Shown here piece by piece: positions 32,680 to 41,419 of a stretch of 46,595 bases of DNA. The notes beneath the pieces are model-generated. The model was given only the letters and a program-made list of their open reading frames with translations, made no database searches and was not told the origin of the DNA. Both the position numbers and the translations under genes were made by a program. This DNA comes from DATBRC01 sp036560485 (lineage in GTDB: Bacteria > Pseudomonadota > Gammaproteobacteria > Burkholderiales > Burkholderiaceae_D): assembly GCA_036560485.1 (NCBI GenBank), contig DATBRC010000052.1, positions 1 through 46,595 on the forward strand. The letters are read 5' to 3'. Positions within the stretch are counted from its first letter, which is position 1. Each line of letters opens with the position of its first letter.

Positions 32680-34527
32680 TTATTGACCGCGCAAGAAAAG
32701 TTTATCCAAATCGGATAGTGCGAGCTGTACCCAGGTTGGACGTCCGTGGTTGCATTGATCTGCGCGTTCGGTTGCTTCCATTTGACGCAACAGTGCATTC
32801 ATTTCCGGTAAGGTAAGCAATCGATTGGCGCGCACTGCGGTATGGCAGGCAAGTGTGCCGAGTAATTCATTGCGACGCTCCAATAAGACACGTGAGCCGC
32901 CAAATTCGCGCACGTCACGCAATACATCGCGCGCCAGTGTTTGCGCATCGGCATTTTGCAACAGCGCCGGTATCGCACGAATTGCCAATGTTGTCGGCGA
33001 GAGGATTGCAATATCGAAACCGAGTGATTGCAAGGTCGCCTGATTTTCTTCTACCGTTCCGACTTCAACTGCGTCAGCATAAAACGTCACGGGTATCAGT
33101 AATGGTTGCACTTGCACCGTATTGTCATCGAGTGCAGTTTTGAATTGCTCATACAGAATACGCTCGTGCGCAGCATGCATGTCGATCAGTGCCAGGCCAT
33201 TGGCATTCTGTGCCAGGATGTAAATGCCATGCAGTTGCGCCAGTGCGAATCCTAAAGGAAAATCGCCCGATGGCAGCGATGATGTGGCTGCATTGGGTGC
33301 AGCGGAAAATGGTCTTGTATCGACATCACGCTGTTCTGCAGTCAATGCTGGATCGGAAGATGAATTCGAAAACAATGCGCCATATTGTGCAGTCGTTTGC
33401 GCAACACCGATACCTGAAGAAAATTGCGTACTGAACGAAGTTTGCTGTTGTTCACGCAGCCAAGGCAGCGCGCCGGAGCTTGATGGCACAGGGGATGGCG
33501 CTGTGCCGAACGACGTCGCAGATGTCTGTGCCAACGCGCGGCTGACCGCATGAAACACGAATTGATGTACCGACCGGCTATCGCGAAAACGCACTTCGAT
33601 TTTCGCCGGATGCACATTGACATCGACCAGTGCCGGGTCGAGATCAAGCCCGAGCACGTAAGTCGGATATCGGTCGCCATGCAATACATCTTGATAAGCT
33701 GCACGTACTGCATGCGTCAATACCTTGTCGCGAACAAAGCGGCCATTCACGTAAAAATATTGTGCGTCGGCGCGTGCCTTCGATGCAGTCGGCAAACCGA
33801 TAAATCCATGCAGGCGCAACGGACCTGCGATTTCTTCCAATGCCAACCGTGCTTGTGCGAATTCATTGCCGAGTATATGCGCACTGCGCTTGGCGATTTC
33901 ACTGACATTCCAATGTTCGATGGTTTTGCCGTTATGCGATAACGAGAACGAAACGTCGGGCCGTGACAATGCAATGCGGCGCACGACTTCTGCACAGTGG
34001 CCGAATTCCGTTTGTTCCGATTTTAAAAATTTTCGCCGCGCGGGTGTATTGAAATATAAATCCTGCACATCGACAGTAGTGCCGACGGCACCGGATGATG
34101 GCGTGACTTGTTTGCTTGCACCATCGATTTGCCATGCGTGGTCTGCTTCTGCATCACGCGATGTCAGGGTCAATATCGCGACCGCCGCGATCGATGCGAG
34201 TGCTTCACCGCGGAATCCCAAGGTGCCGACATTTTCAAGATCGGTCAGCGATGCAATTTTTGATGTGGCGTGGCGTGCCAGCGCAAGCGGTAACTGTTCA
34301 GCAGCAATGCCGCGCCCGTTATCGGTAATTGCAATACGTTTGACGCCACCTTCTTCCAATCGTACGGTAATGTGCATTGCACCGGCATCGAGCGCGTTTT
34401 CCAATAATTCCTTGACGACTGCCGATGGGCGTTCCACCACTTCGCCGGCTGCGATTTGGGAAATGAGCTGGTCAGGCAGCGCTTGAATCGGGCGCGTCGC
34501 TGACTGTAGTGTGTCTGGAGCATTCAT
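32680..34527 (-). CDS. mutL: DNA mismatch repair protein MutL (endonuclease-type)
   Basis: MutL couples MutS mismatch recognition to strand removal. The 615-residue protein has an N-terminal GHKL ATPase with ELLENALDAGA, DNGRGI and GFRGEALASI, followed by a linker and the C-terminal dimer domain. In that domain DMHAAHERILYE matches the endonuclease motif DQHA(X)2E(X)4E, and ACHTAVR and CNHGRPT are the other metal-site motifs. E. coli MutL lacks these, so this MutL should nick DNA itself, as in Neisseria. It lies upstream of miaA on the minus strand and divergently from dedA. Confidence 0.96.
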   Translation of the reverse strand: MNAPDTLQSATRPIQALPDQLISQIAAGEVVERPSAVVKELLENALDAGAMHITVRLEEGGVKRIAITDNGRGIAAEQLPLALARHATSKIASLTDLENVGTLGFRGEALASIAAVAILTLTSRDAEADHAWQIDGASKQVTPSSGAVGTTVDVQDLYFNTPARRKFLKSEQTEFGHCAEVVRRIALSRPDVSFSLSHNGKTIEHWNVSEIAKRSAHILGNEFAQARLALEEIAGPLRLHGFIGLPTASKARADAQYFYVNGRFVRDKVLTHAVRAAYQDVLHGDRYPTYVLGLDLDPALVDVNVHPAKIEVRFRDSRSVHQFVFHAVSRALAQTSATSFGTAPSPVPSSSGALPWLREQQQTSFSTQFSSGIGVAQTTAQYGALFSNSSSDPALTAEQRDVDTRPFSAAPNAATSSLPSGDFPLGFALAQLHGIYILAQNANGLALIDMHAAHERILYEQFKTALDDNTVQVQPLLIPVTFYADAVEVGTVEENQATLQSLGFDIAILSPTTLAIRAIPALLQNADAQTLARDVLRDVREFGGSRVLLERRNELLGTLACHTAVRANRLLTLPEMNALLRQMEATERADQCNHGRPTWVQLALSDLDKLFLRGQ

Positions 34528-34672
34528 GACGAGATTATAGCGTGCCGCGGACTAGGCGGAAGATGGGCGCTTCGTCGCCGATATAAATAGCGATGGTGCA
34601 AGAAAAATCAGATTTTGGTCATGATTATTTGGCTGCGCGTAGTGTATGATTTCGCCGCTACCAAGGAAAAAT

Positions 34673-35347
34673 ATGGATTTCATTCAATTCTTCGACATGA
34701 TATTGCATGTCGATAAATATCTCGGCATCGTTATCGAACAATACGGGACACTCGTTTATGCGGTTTTATTTGCCATCGTCTTTTGCGAAACCGGCTTGGT
34801 CGTGTTGCCGTTTCTGCCTGGCGATACACTGCTATTCATTGGCGGTGCTTTTTGTGCAACCGGCGCGATGAATATATGGATGCTGATGGCATTGATTATT
34901 GTGGCGGCGATTTCCGGGAACACAGTCAATTACTGGATCGGCAGTGCCATTGGGCATAAGGTTTTTACACGAGACTATAAATGGCTGGATAAAGCCGCTC
35001 TCGAAAAAACCCATGCATTCTATGAAAAGCACGGCGGGAAAACGGTCATTTTGTCGCGCTTCATTCCGATTGTGCGCACCTTTGCACCATTCGTCGCCGG
35101 CGTGTCGGATATGTCCTTTAACAGGTTTCAGCTTTTTAATATCACCGGCGCAGTGTTATGGGTGGTGGGCCTGGTGGCCGGCGGTTATTTCTTCGGTCAC
35201 ATTAATATTCATATTCCGATTATCAATATCGATGTCAATGTCAGCGATCATCTGAATGCGATCGTGTTGCTTGGCGTTGGTGCTGCGGTAATTCCACTTG
35301 CGTTAGGCGGACTCTGGAAATTTTTCCGGAAAATTACCGGAAAATAA
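34673..35347 (+). CDS. DedA-family membrane protein
   Basis: This 224-residue inner-membrane protein has the DedA/SNARE-associated domain. E(T)GL is followed by PFLPGDTLLFIGG, then GNTVNYWIGSAIG, KHGGKTVILSRFIPIVRTFAPFVAGVSDM (residues 112-140), and further membrane helices. DedA proteins are flippases or half-transporters that affect membrane potential and polyprenyl-phosphate or lipid translocation. The ATG at 34673 follows AAGGAAAA and is preferred over an in-frame ATG at 34646. It is divergent from mutL and convergent with the barrel gene. Confidence 0.9.
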   Translation: MDFIQFFDMILHVDKYLGIVIEQYGTLVYAVLFAIVFCETGLVVLPFLPGDTLLFIGGAFCATGAMNIWMLMALIIVAAISGNTVNYWIGSAIGHKVFTRDYKWLDKAALEKTHAFYEKHGGKTVILSRFIPIVRTFAPFVAGVSDMSFNRFQLFNITGAVLWVVGLVAGGYFFGHINIHIPIINIDVNVSDHLNAIVLLGVGAAVIPLALGGLWKFFRKITGK

Positions 35348-35354
35348 ATAGAAC

Positions 35355-36125
35355 TCACCATAATTTAGCAATCGGCATCACCACACCGGTAAACAATGAC
35401 CAGTCTGGTGACGCCGAGGTTAATCCTCTCGCAACACCAATATCAATCGTCAATCGCTTGCTCGCACTGAACGTTGCAGCCGTCAGGAATTGCGCCGTAT
35501 TGGCAACGCCATTGCGATGCGTGCCCGATAGTTCTGCGGTTGCTCCCCATTTCTCCGTCACTGGTATTGAAAATGAACTCGACAGTCCGGTCTGTGTGCG
35601 TGCGGTACCGACGTCAATTGCGCCAAATCGCGTAAGGTTGAGATTGGCGTCCATATGTACTTTGTTGATGTCTTTGCTGAAAATGCTATTGATGCTGTAA
35701 TCGGCTTTACCAGTGCCAAGCGTATCTTTGGCTGTTGGTATTTTGGCACCGAGTTCCAAACCGAAGGCAGTCGTGTCATCCACCAGGAATGCGCGCTTCA
35801 GGACCAATGCCGTATCGCCCAATCCACGGGCACGCATTCCTGATGCGTCATCTTTTTGAGAGATATACGCTTCGCCGCCGAGCAGGATGCCCCACTCTTT
35901 GTTGAATGCGAGTTTCAATAAATACGGGAGACTATTGCGCCGCGTGCCATCTGTCTTGCTAAACAAGCCGCCGTATTCCAGTTCAAGTTGTCCGGCAACT
36001 GGTAACTGCGCAGGATTGGATACGGATGGGCGATACGGCGTGACGCTTTCCTCATCTTCGGCGAACGCGTAAACGCTTGATGTCATGATCAAGATGGAAG
36101 TAAAAAATAGTTTTATGTTTGACAT
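35355..36125 (-). CDS. Putative outer-membrane beta-barrel protein
   Basis: This 256-residue exported protein has a signal peptide (MSNIKLFFTSILIMTSSVYAFA). The rest is alternating amphipathic strands such as GQLELEYGGLF, WGILLGGEAYIS and LTIDIGVARGLTS, and it ends in IAKLW, a terminal aromatic residue like that of barrels read by the BAM machinery. The layout is similar to the transporter/phenol-degradation MetA-like outer-membrane group, but the assignment is by appearance. The frame runs upstream to a TTG at 36164; the ATG at 36125 gives a clean signal peptide. It is divergent from the sensor kinase and convergent with dedA. Confidence 0.75.
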   Translation of the reverse strand: MSNIKLFFTSILIMTSSVYAFAEDEESVTPYRPSVSNPAQLPVAGQLELEYGGLFSKTDGTRRNSLPYLLKLAFNKEWGILLGGEAYISQKDDASGMRARGLGDTALVLKRAFLVDDTTAFGLELGAKIPTAKDTLGTGKADYSINSIFSKDINKVHMDANLNLTRFGAIDVGTARTQTGLSSSFSIPVTEKWGATAELSGTHRNGVANTAQFLTAATFSASKRLTIDIGVARGLTSASPDWSLFTGVVMPIAKLW

Positions 36126-36312
36126 GGTTTTGGTAGTGGTTGAAGTCTGAGCGAGGCTGAGCAAGCAAGCGATTGTAATGATTGTAACTGTTTCATAATT
36201 ACGTCACTCGATGAAATGCAAAAGCATCATTTTCAATAGCCGCCATTTGATGTTTGGCACATCAGAAAAATTGGGTTATCGTTAGATCGTCAATATTTTG
36301 CCTGACTAACTT

Positions 36313-37932
36313 ATGACCCAGGAAGTCGTTCAGCTCAATTCCTTGCAAAACAGTTCCTTGTTGAATAGTTTGCAAGTCGGTGTATTGCTGGAAAAGGACC
36401 GTAAAGTAGTCTGGGCAAATCGATATTTTTTCGTGTTATTCGGGATCGATGCGCATGATGTAATTGGCAACACAATGCGCGCCTGTTTTTATACCGATGC
36501 TGATTATGCCGGCACAGTGATCACCGGCGCGGATACGTTTTCAAAGATACTCAACTTGCGCCGCATGGATGACAGCACGATCCGCTGTCGGCTGACAGGC
36601 AAAGCTGTAGTTGAAGACGATCTCACACAAGGTTTCATGTGGTCCTTCACCGCTATCGATGAACCTGCCCATATCGAAAAAACAATACCTGATGAGTACG
36701 CTGCGTTAGCCGAGAAGTACAGAAGGCAGGAAGCCCTGTTAGACAATGTGCAGATCGCTTTATTGCTAGTCAAGGATCGCAAGGTGGTGTGGGGCAACCA
36801 GTGTTTTTATGACATGCTCGCCTATCGCCCGGAAGATTTGGTTGGACAAAGTGCGCGCTTTTATTTTCATAACGAAGAAGATTTCGTCCGCATCGGTCAA
36901 GAAGGATATCCGCTGTTAAAAGCTGGAAAACCTTACGCCTCAGAGTTGCTGTTGAAATGTAGAAATGGCACGACGAAATGGTGTTTGATCACAGGTAATG
37001 CGGTTGAGCCTGAAAATCCGGAGGAAGGTTATATTTGGTCATTCGTCGATATCACCGCCCGGATTCAAGCAGAAGCACGTGAGCGAGAAGCGATCGAGCG
37101 CGAACAGGTGGAAACCGAAAAAATGGCTGCGCTGGGAGTGGTGGTTGCAGGCGTTGCGCATGAAATCAATACGCCGATTGGCGTCGGCTACACACTCGTT
37201 ACTCATTTCAGAACAAAGACAAAGGAATTTGCAGTCCTGTTTGAAAGCGGCGCGATGCGGCGGTCCGATTTGCAGCAGTACGTTGAACTGTCGAGTGAAA
37301 TGTCGACCCAATTGATTACCAATATCAGCCGTGCTTCTGAATTGATTCAAAGCTTCAAGAAAATTGCAGTTGATCAGAGTCGTGATGATCAGCGTGAATT
37401 TAACTTGAAAGAGTATTTGCAGGAAATTGCAGTGAGTTTGAAGCCGACTTTACGCAAAACTCCGCATAGGATAAAACTTGACTGCCCTGATGATATCGTC
37501 ATGAACAGTTATCCGGGTGCACTCTCGCAAATCACGACCAATCTCGTGATGAATGCATTGTTACATGCGTTTGGTGCAGAACGAAGTGGAACGATGAATA
37601 TCACCGTGCGTCTCAATGGAGAGCAAGTGCAGATCAATTTTGCCGATGACGGGAAAGGCATTCCAGCTGAACATTTACCCAAAATATTCGATCCGTTTTT
37701 TACCACCAAGCGCGGCTCTGGCGGCAGTGGTTTGGGGTTGAATATTGTGTTTAATATGGTGACGCGAAAATTGCGCGGACGTGTGACTTGCAGCAGTGTT
37801 GAAGGAGAAGGGACTGTATTCAAGATCGAGATACCATTAATCATCGATGTGAATATGGAAAAGGTTAAAGAGTCGCCGAATGATTTTATGCAGTCTTATA
37901 AAAGAACAATTAATAAAGGAAGCGCTGAATAA
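36313..37932 (+). CDS. PAS-PAS sensor histidine kinase
   Basis: This 539-residue soluble kinase has two PAS domains (about residues 14-120 and 137-255) and a coiled linker (EAREREAIEREQVETEKM). The H-box GVAHEINTPIG follows with phospho-acceptor His283. The ATPase domain has NLVMNALLHAF, DDGKGI, DPFFTTKRGSGGSGLGL and VEGEGTVF. There is no membrane helix, so it senses a cytoplasmic signal; a conserved cofactor residue for heme or FAD was not identified. The two PAS domains share the phrase LLxKDRKVVW, so they are probably an internal duplication. It lies 67 nt before a DUF3369-GGDEF response regulator, its likely partner. Confidence 0.9.
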   Translation: MTQEVVQLNSLQNSSLLNSLQVGVLLEKDRKVVWANRYFFVLFGIDAHDVIGNTMRACFYTDADYAGTVITGADTFSKILNLRRMDDSTIRCRLTGKAVVEDDLTQGFMWSFTAIDEPAHIEKTIPDEYAALAEKYRRQEALLDNVQIALLLVKDRKVVWGNQCFYDMLAYRPEDLVGQSARFYFHNEEDFVRIGQEGYPLLKAGKPYASELLLKCRNGTTKWCLITGNAVEPENPEEGYIWSFVDITARIQAEAREREAIEREQVETEKMAALGVVVAGVAHEINTPIGVGYTLVTHFRTKTKEFAVLFESGAMRRSDLQQYVELSSEMSTQLITNISRASELIQSFKKIAVDQSRDDQREFNLKEYLQEIAVSLKPTLRKTPHRIKLDCPDDIVMNSYPGALSQITTNLVMNALLHAFGAERSGTMNITVRLNGEQVQINFADDGKGIPAEHLPKIFDPFFTTKRGSGGSGLGLNIVFNMVTRKLRGRVTCSSVEGEGTVFKIEIPLIIDVNMEKVKESPNDFMQSYKRTINKGSAE

Positions 37933-37999
37933 ATAGTGAGCTGCACCGACTTATCGCTCGCTAAAAACAGAACTTCCTGGATTCAAAAGGGACAAAAAG

Positions 38000-39574
38000 A
38001 TGGATGATGATGATTTGATTTTTGCGCCGGAAGCGGGGAGCAGTGACGGCAAACTGTCACATACGGATCGCCGCCCATGGCGGGTCGCGATCATTGATGA
38101 TGCAAAAGAGGTGCACGGCGTAACGCGCATGGTATTGCGGGATGTGCGTTTTCGCGATCGTTCGATTGAATTTTACAGTGCTTATTCGGCAGAAGAAGGC
38201 AAGCGGATATTGGCAGAAGTATCTGATCTGGCAGTCGTGTTTCTCGATGTCGTGATGGAACATGATCATGCCGGATTGGACTTGGTTGAATATATCCGCG
38301 ACGAATTGGGCAACAAAAATATCAGGATTATTTTACGTACCGGGCAGCCTGGGCAGGCGCCGGAAACGGAAGTGATCGTCAAATACGATATCAATGATTA
38401 CAAGCACAAATCGGAATTGTCTGCGGAGCGTTTATTCACGACACTGATCGCCGCATTGCGCTCTTATCAGGATCTCATCACGATTGAAACGAGTCGGCAA
38501 GGTTTGCATGATATTTTGCAAGGCACGGCGGAACTGTTCAAGAAAAAATCGGTAACCCAGTTCCTCTCGGGTGTGCTGATGCAGATCAATGCCATTTTCC
38601 GTTTGGGAGATAATGCATTGCTCTATGTGCGGAACATCACGAACGGAATGAATGACGAAAAAGTGATGGCGGCATGCGGAAAATATAATTCTTGCCTGGG
38701 TCATCCAATGACCTATTTTGATTTTCCCGAGGCAGTGCGTCATGCATTGATGGCGACATTGGCGAAGAAAGCCAGTTCTTACGAGCCTGACGTTTTTTCG
38801 ATTTATTTCTACGCAGGGAAGTATCACGAGATCGTTATTTATATCGATGCCGGCCGCGAGTTGAATTCCTTGGACATTGACATGATCGATATCTTTTGCG
38901 CGAATGTGTCGGTAGGTTTGGCAAACGTCGATTTGTTTGAAACGCTGGAAAACAAGGTGGCGGAACGCACCAAAGAACTTGCCGATGCCTATACCGTGCT
39001 GGAACAAGGCAAGCGCGAGCTTGAAGATGCAAATGCGCAGTTGCGCCAACTGGCGATGACTGACTCGCTGACCAATGTATTCAATCGCCGCTACTTGTTT
39101 GATATGGGGACAAAATTATTCAGCATGGCAAAGCGCTATGAGTGGAACCTTAGTGTTTTATTGATCGACATTGATCATTTCAAACTGATTAACGACACAT
39201 ATGGACATGCTGCTGGCGATGAGGTGTTGATGCAAATCGCCGGCATAGTAAAAAACCGGCTGCGTGATACGGACGTCTTTGGGCGAATTGGCGGCGAAGA
39301 ATTTGTTGTGCTCGCTCCGAGTACCGATGCGGCGGCGGCAACACTCCTGGCGCAGGAATTGATGGCGAGATTGGCGCAGTCGGACGTGGTATGGGAAGGC
39401 AAGAAATTATCATTGACGATCAGCATTGGTATCGCAGTTTGTCATCCGGAAGATCCAGCCATTGAAGCAGTGGTAGAACGTGCGGACGTTGCCATGTACA
39501 GGGCGAAAGGCGGGGGGCGCAATCAGTTTGTCATTAACGATACCGCTCCAGAAAAAAAGACCAGCGCTAGTTAA
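38000..39574 (+). CDS. Response regulator with DUF3369 and GGDEF domains (diguanylate cyclase)
   Basis: This 524-residue protein has a receiver domain with IIDDAKEVH and phospho-acceptor Asp83 (VVFLDVVM). A middle DUF3369-type region (about 140-320) follows, then a coiled stretch (LENKVAERTKELADAYTVLEQGKRELEDANAQLRQLAMT). The C-terminal GGDEF domain has GGEEF at residues 431-435. The I-site RDTD (422-425) lies exactly five residues before it, so the enzyme should be active and product-inhibited. Signal flow would be kinase to receiver to c-di-GMP. It follows the kinase gene. A strong hairpin begins 3 nt after its stop. Confidence 0.92.
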   Translation: MDDDDLIFAPEAGSSDGKLSHTDRRPWRVAIIDDAKEVHGVTRMVLRDVRFRDRSIEFYSAYSAEEGKRILAEVSDLAVVFLDVVMEHDHAGLDLVEYIRDELGNKNIRIILRTGQPGQAPETEVIVKYDINDYKHKSELSAERLFTTLIAALRSYQDLITIETSRQGLHDILQGTAELFKKKSVTQFLSGVLMQINAIFRLGDNALLYVRNITNGMNDEKVMAACGKYNSCLGHPMTYFDFPEAVRHALMATLAKKASSYEPDVFSIYFYAGKYHEIVIYIDAGRELNSLDIDMIDIFCANVSVGLANVDLFETLENKVAERTKELADAYTVLEQGKRELEDANAQLRQLAMTDSLTNVFNRRYLFDMGTKLFSMAKRYEWNLSVLLIDIDHFKLINDTYGHAAGDEVLMQIAGIVKNRLRDTDVFGRIGGEEFVVLAPSTDAAAATLLAQELMARLAQSDVVWEGKKLSLTISIGIAVCHPEDPAIEAVVERADVAMYRAKGGGRNQFVINDTAPEKKTSAS

Positions 39575-39576
39575 GA

Positions 39577-39607
39577 CGGTGTGCCAAGCATGATGCTTGG
39601 CACACCG
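39577..39607. terminator. Perfect 14-bp hairpin between convergent genes
   Basis: CGGTGTGCCAAGCA pairs perfectly with TGCTTGGCACACCG around a 3-nt loop. It lies between the GGDEF gene and the convergent chemoreceptor, within 3 nt of one stop and 19 nt of the other. There is no U-run on either side, but the stem is very stable and would stop or protect both transcripts. Confidence 0.65.
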
Positions 39608-39625
39608 GTGGTTGTAACCGATGAA

Positions 39626-41359
39626 TTAAAACTCTTCCCAATCGTCATTCTTGGTATCGCTCCTTAATGGTACCGGCGCGCTGACTTTGGTGCCATGCGC
39701 AGGCGCAGCAATGACGGGCTTTACCGGTTTCGGGTTTGGTAAAGCAGGTGCAGCAGATGCTTTTGCGGGCAGGCGTTTGGCTGCTGTACCTGGCAAGCTG
39801 TTGTGTGCCGCGTTGTTTGCCAATTTGAATATGCTCACAGCGTGCAACAAGGTTTTTGCTTGATCTTGCATGCTTTGCGCAGCTGCTGCGGCTTGCTCCA
39901 CCAGCGCGGCATTTTGCTGCGTCATTTCATCCATTTGCGTGATGGCGCGGTTGACCTGTTCGATGCCGGCACTTTGTTCCTGACTGGCTGATGTGATTTC
40001 ACTCATGATGTCGGCAACATGCTGGACGGAACTGACGATCTCGTTCATGGTCGCACCGGCATTGTCGACCAGTTTGCTACCCTCATCGACTTTGTCGACT
40101 GAATCGCCGATCAATCCTTTGATTTCTTTTGCAGCACCCGCGGAACGTTGCGCCAGGTTGCGGACTTCCGCAGCAACGACAGCAAAGCCGCGGCCTTGTT
40201 CGCCGGCGCGCGCAGCCTCGACCGCGGCATTCAATGCCAGGATATTGGTTTGAAAAGCGATGCTATCGATGACGCCGATGATGTCGACGATCTTGCGTGA
40301 ACTTTCCTTGATTGACCCCATCGTTGCTACCACTTTGCCGACCACTTCGCCGCCTTTGACTGCAACATCGGATGCTGACATGACAAGATGGTTGGCCTGC
40401 TGAGCATTGTCTACGTTCTGTTTGACGGTGGAGGTGAGCTCTTCCATCGAAGAGGCTGTTTTCTCCAATGAGCTGGCCTGCGATTCTGTGCGGCTGGAAA
40501 GATCCAGATTGCCGGATGCAATCTGGCTGGAGGCTGTTGCGATTGTTTCGGTACCGAGGCGGACTTGTCCAACGGTGCGCGAAAGACTGTCATTCATTTC
40601 TTTCAGCGCTTGCAGCAGCTTGGCAGTTTCATTTTTGCCCGTCGTGTCGATATGGCTGCCCAGATCGCCGGCAGCGACGGTTTGTGCAACCGTTACTGCA
40701 TGATTTAACGGGACAGTAATCCAGCGGCCTATCTGATAGCTCAACCCGACGCTGAGCAACAGCGCGATAGCACCGAGTGCAATGATCCAAAGACTGGATG
40801 AATGAATATCATGTTGGGCATGTGCGCCGTTGGTTTCCAATTCCTTTTTCTGCAAATCGACGAGAGTTCTGATGTTTTGCAGTAGTGCGTCCAGAGCCGG
40901 AAAAGTTTCTTCGTTCATCATCTTGGCAGCTTGGTCGCGCTGATCGGACTCAATTAATTCGGCGACCTTGATAAATGAAGTTGAATAGCTTGTGCGTGAA
41001 GCCTGGATTTTTTCGACCAGTGCTTTTTCTTCCGGCTTGTCGATGTATTTGCTCAGTGTTGCCAACGCATTGTCTATGGCGATTTTATTCGCATCGATTT
41101 GTTCATAGCTTTTGGCGCGTGCCGCACGATCAGGCAGGATAAATAGTGCAAGGGTTCTTCTTGCATCTTCTCGTGCGATTGAATCGATCGTGCTGGCAGA
41201 TGAAGCACTGACCCAGTCTTGTGTAATGATTCGGTTGTTCGCATCGCCAACCGATGAAAAACGATTTACGCTTAAAAAAATTATCGCCAGCATGAAAAGC
41301 AAAAGCGCGCCAAAACCGACTCGCAACAAAGTAGCGATTTTAAAATCTGCGAAATTCAT
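39626..41359 (-). CDS. Methyl-accepting chemotaxis protein with C-terminal CheR-binding pentapeptide
   Basis: This 577-residue receptor has an N-terminal membrane helix (residues 11-31) and a periplasmic four-helix-bundle ligand domain (about 35-190). A second helix (LWIIALGAIALLLSVGLSY), a HAMP domain (about 212-265) and a signalling domain follow, with the hairpin tip IDSIAFQTNILALNAAVEAARAGEQGRGFAVVAAEVR. A Pro/Ala-rich tail leads to the C-terminal pentapeptide DWEEF, matching the xWxxF tether for CheR/CheB. Ligand specificity is unknown. It sits between the GGDEF gene and amiC, and its signal may connect with the kinase pair next door, but no direct proof exists. Confidence 0.93.
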   Translation of the reverse strand: MNFADFKIATLLRVGFGALLLFMLAIIFLSVNRFSSVGDANNRIITQDWVSASSASTIDSIAREDARRTLALFILPDRAARAKSYEQIDANKIAIDNALATLSKYIDKPEEKALVEKIQASRTSYSTSFIKVAELIESDQRDQAAKMMNEETFPALDALLQNIRTLVDLQKKELETNGAHAQHDIHSSSLWIIALGAIALLLSVGLSYQIGRWITVPLNHAVTVAQTVAAGDLGSHIDTTGKNETAKLLQALKEMNDSLSRTVGQVRLGTETIATASSQIASGNLDLSSRTESQASSLEKTASSMEELTSTVKQNVDNAQQANHLVMSASDVAVKGGEVVGKVVATMGSIKESSRKIVDIIGVIDSIAFQTNILALNAAVEAARAGEQGRGFAVVAAEVRNLAQRSAGAAKEIKGLIGDSVDKVDEGSKLVDNAGATMNEIVSSVQHVADIMSEITSASQEQSAGIEQVNRAITQMDEMTQQNAALVEQAAAAAQSMQDQAKTLLHAVSIFKLANNAAHNSLPGTAAKRLPAKASAAPALPNPKPVKPVIAAPAHGTKVSAPVPLRSDTKNDDWEEF

Positions 41360-41419
41360 TTTTGTCTTCCTCGAGTTGCAATGTTTTAATTTTCGCCCTG
41401 CAGGGATGAGTTCTATTAT

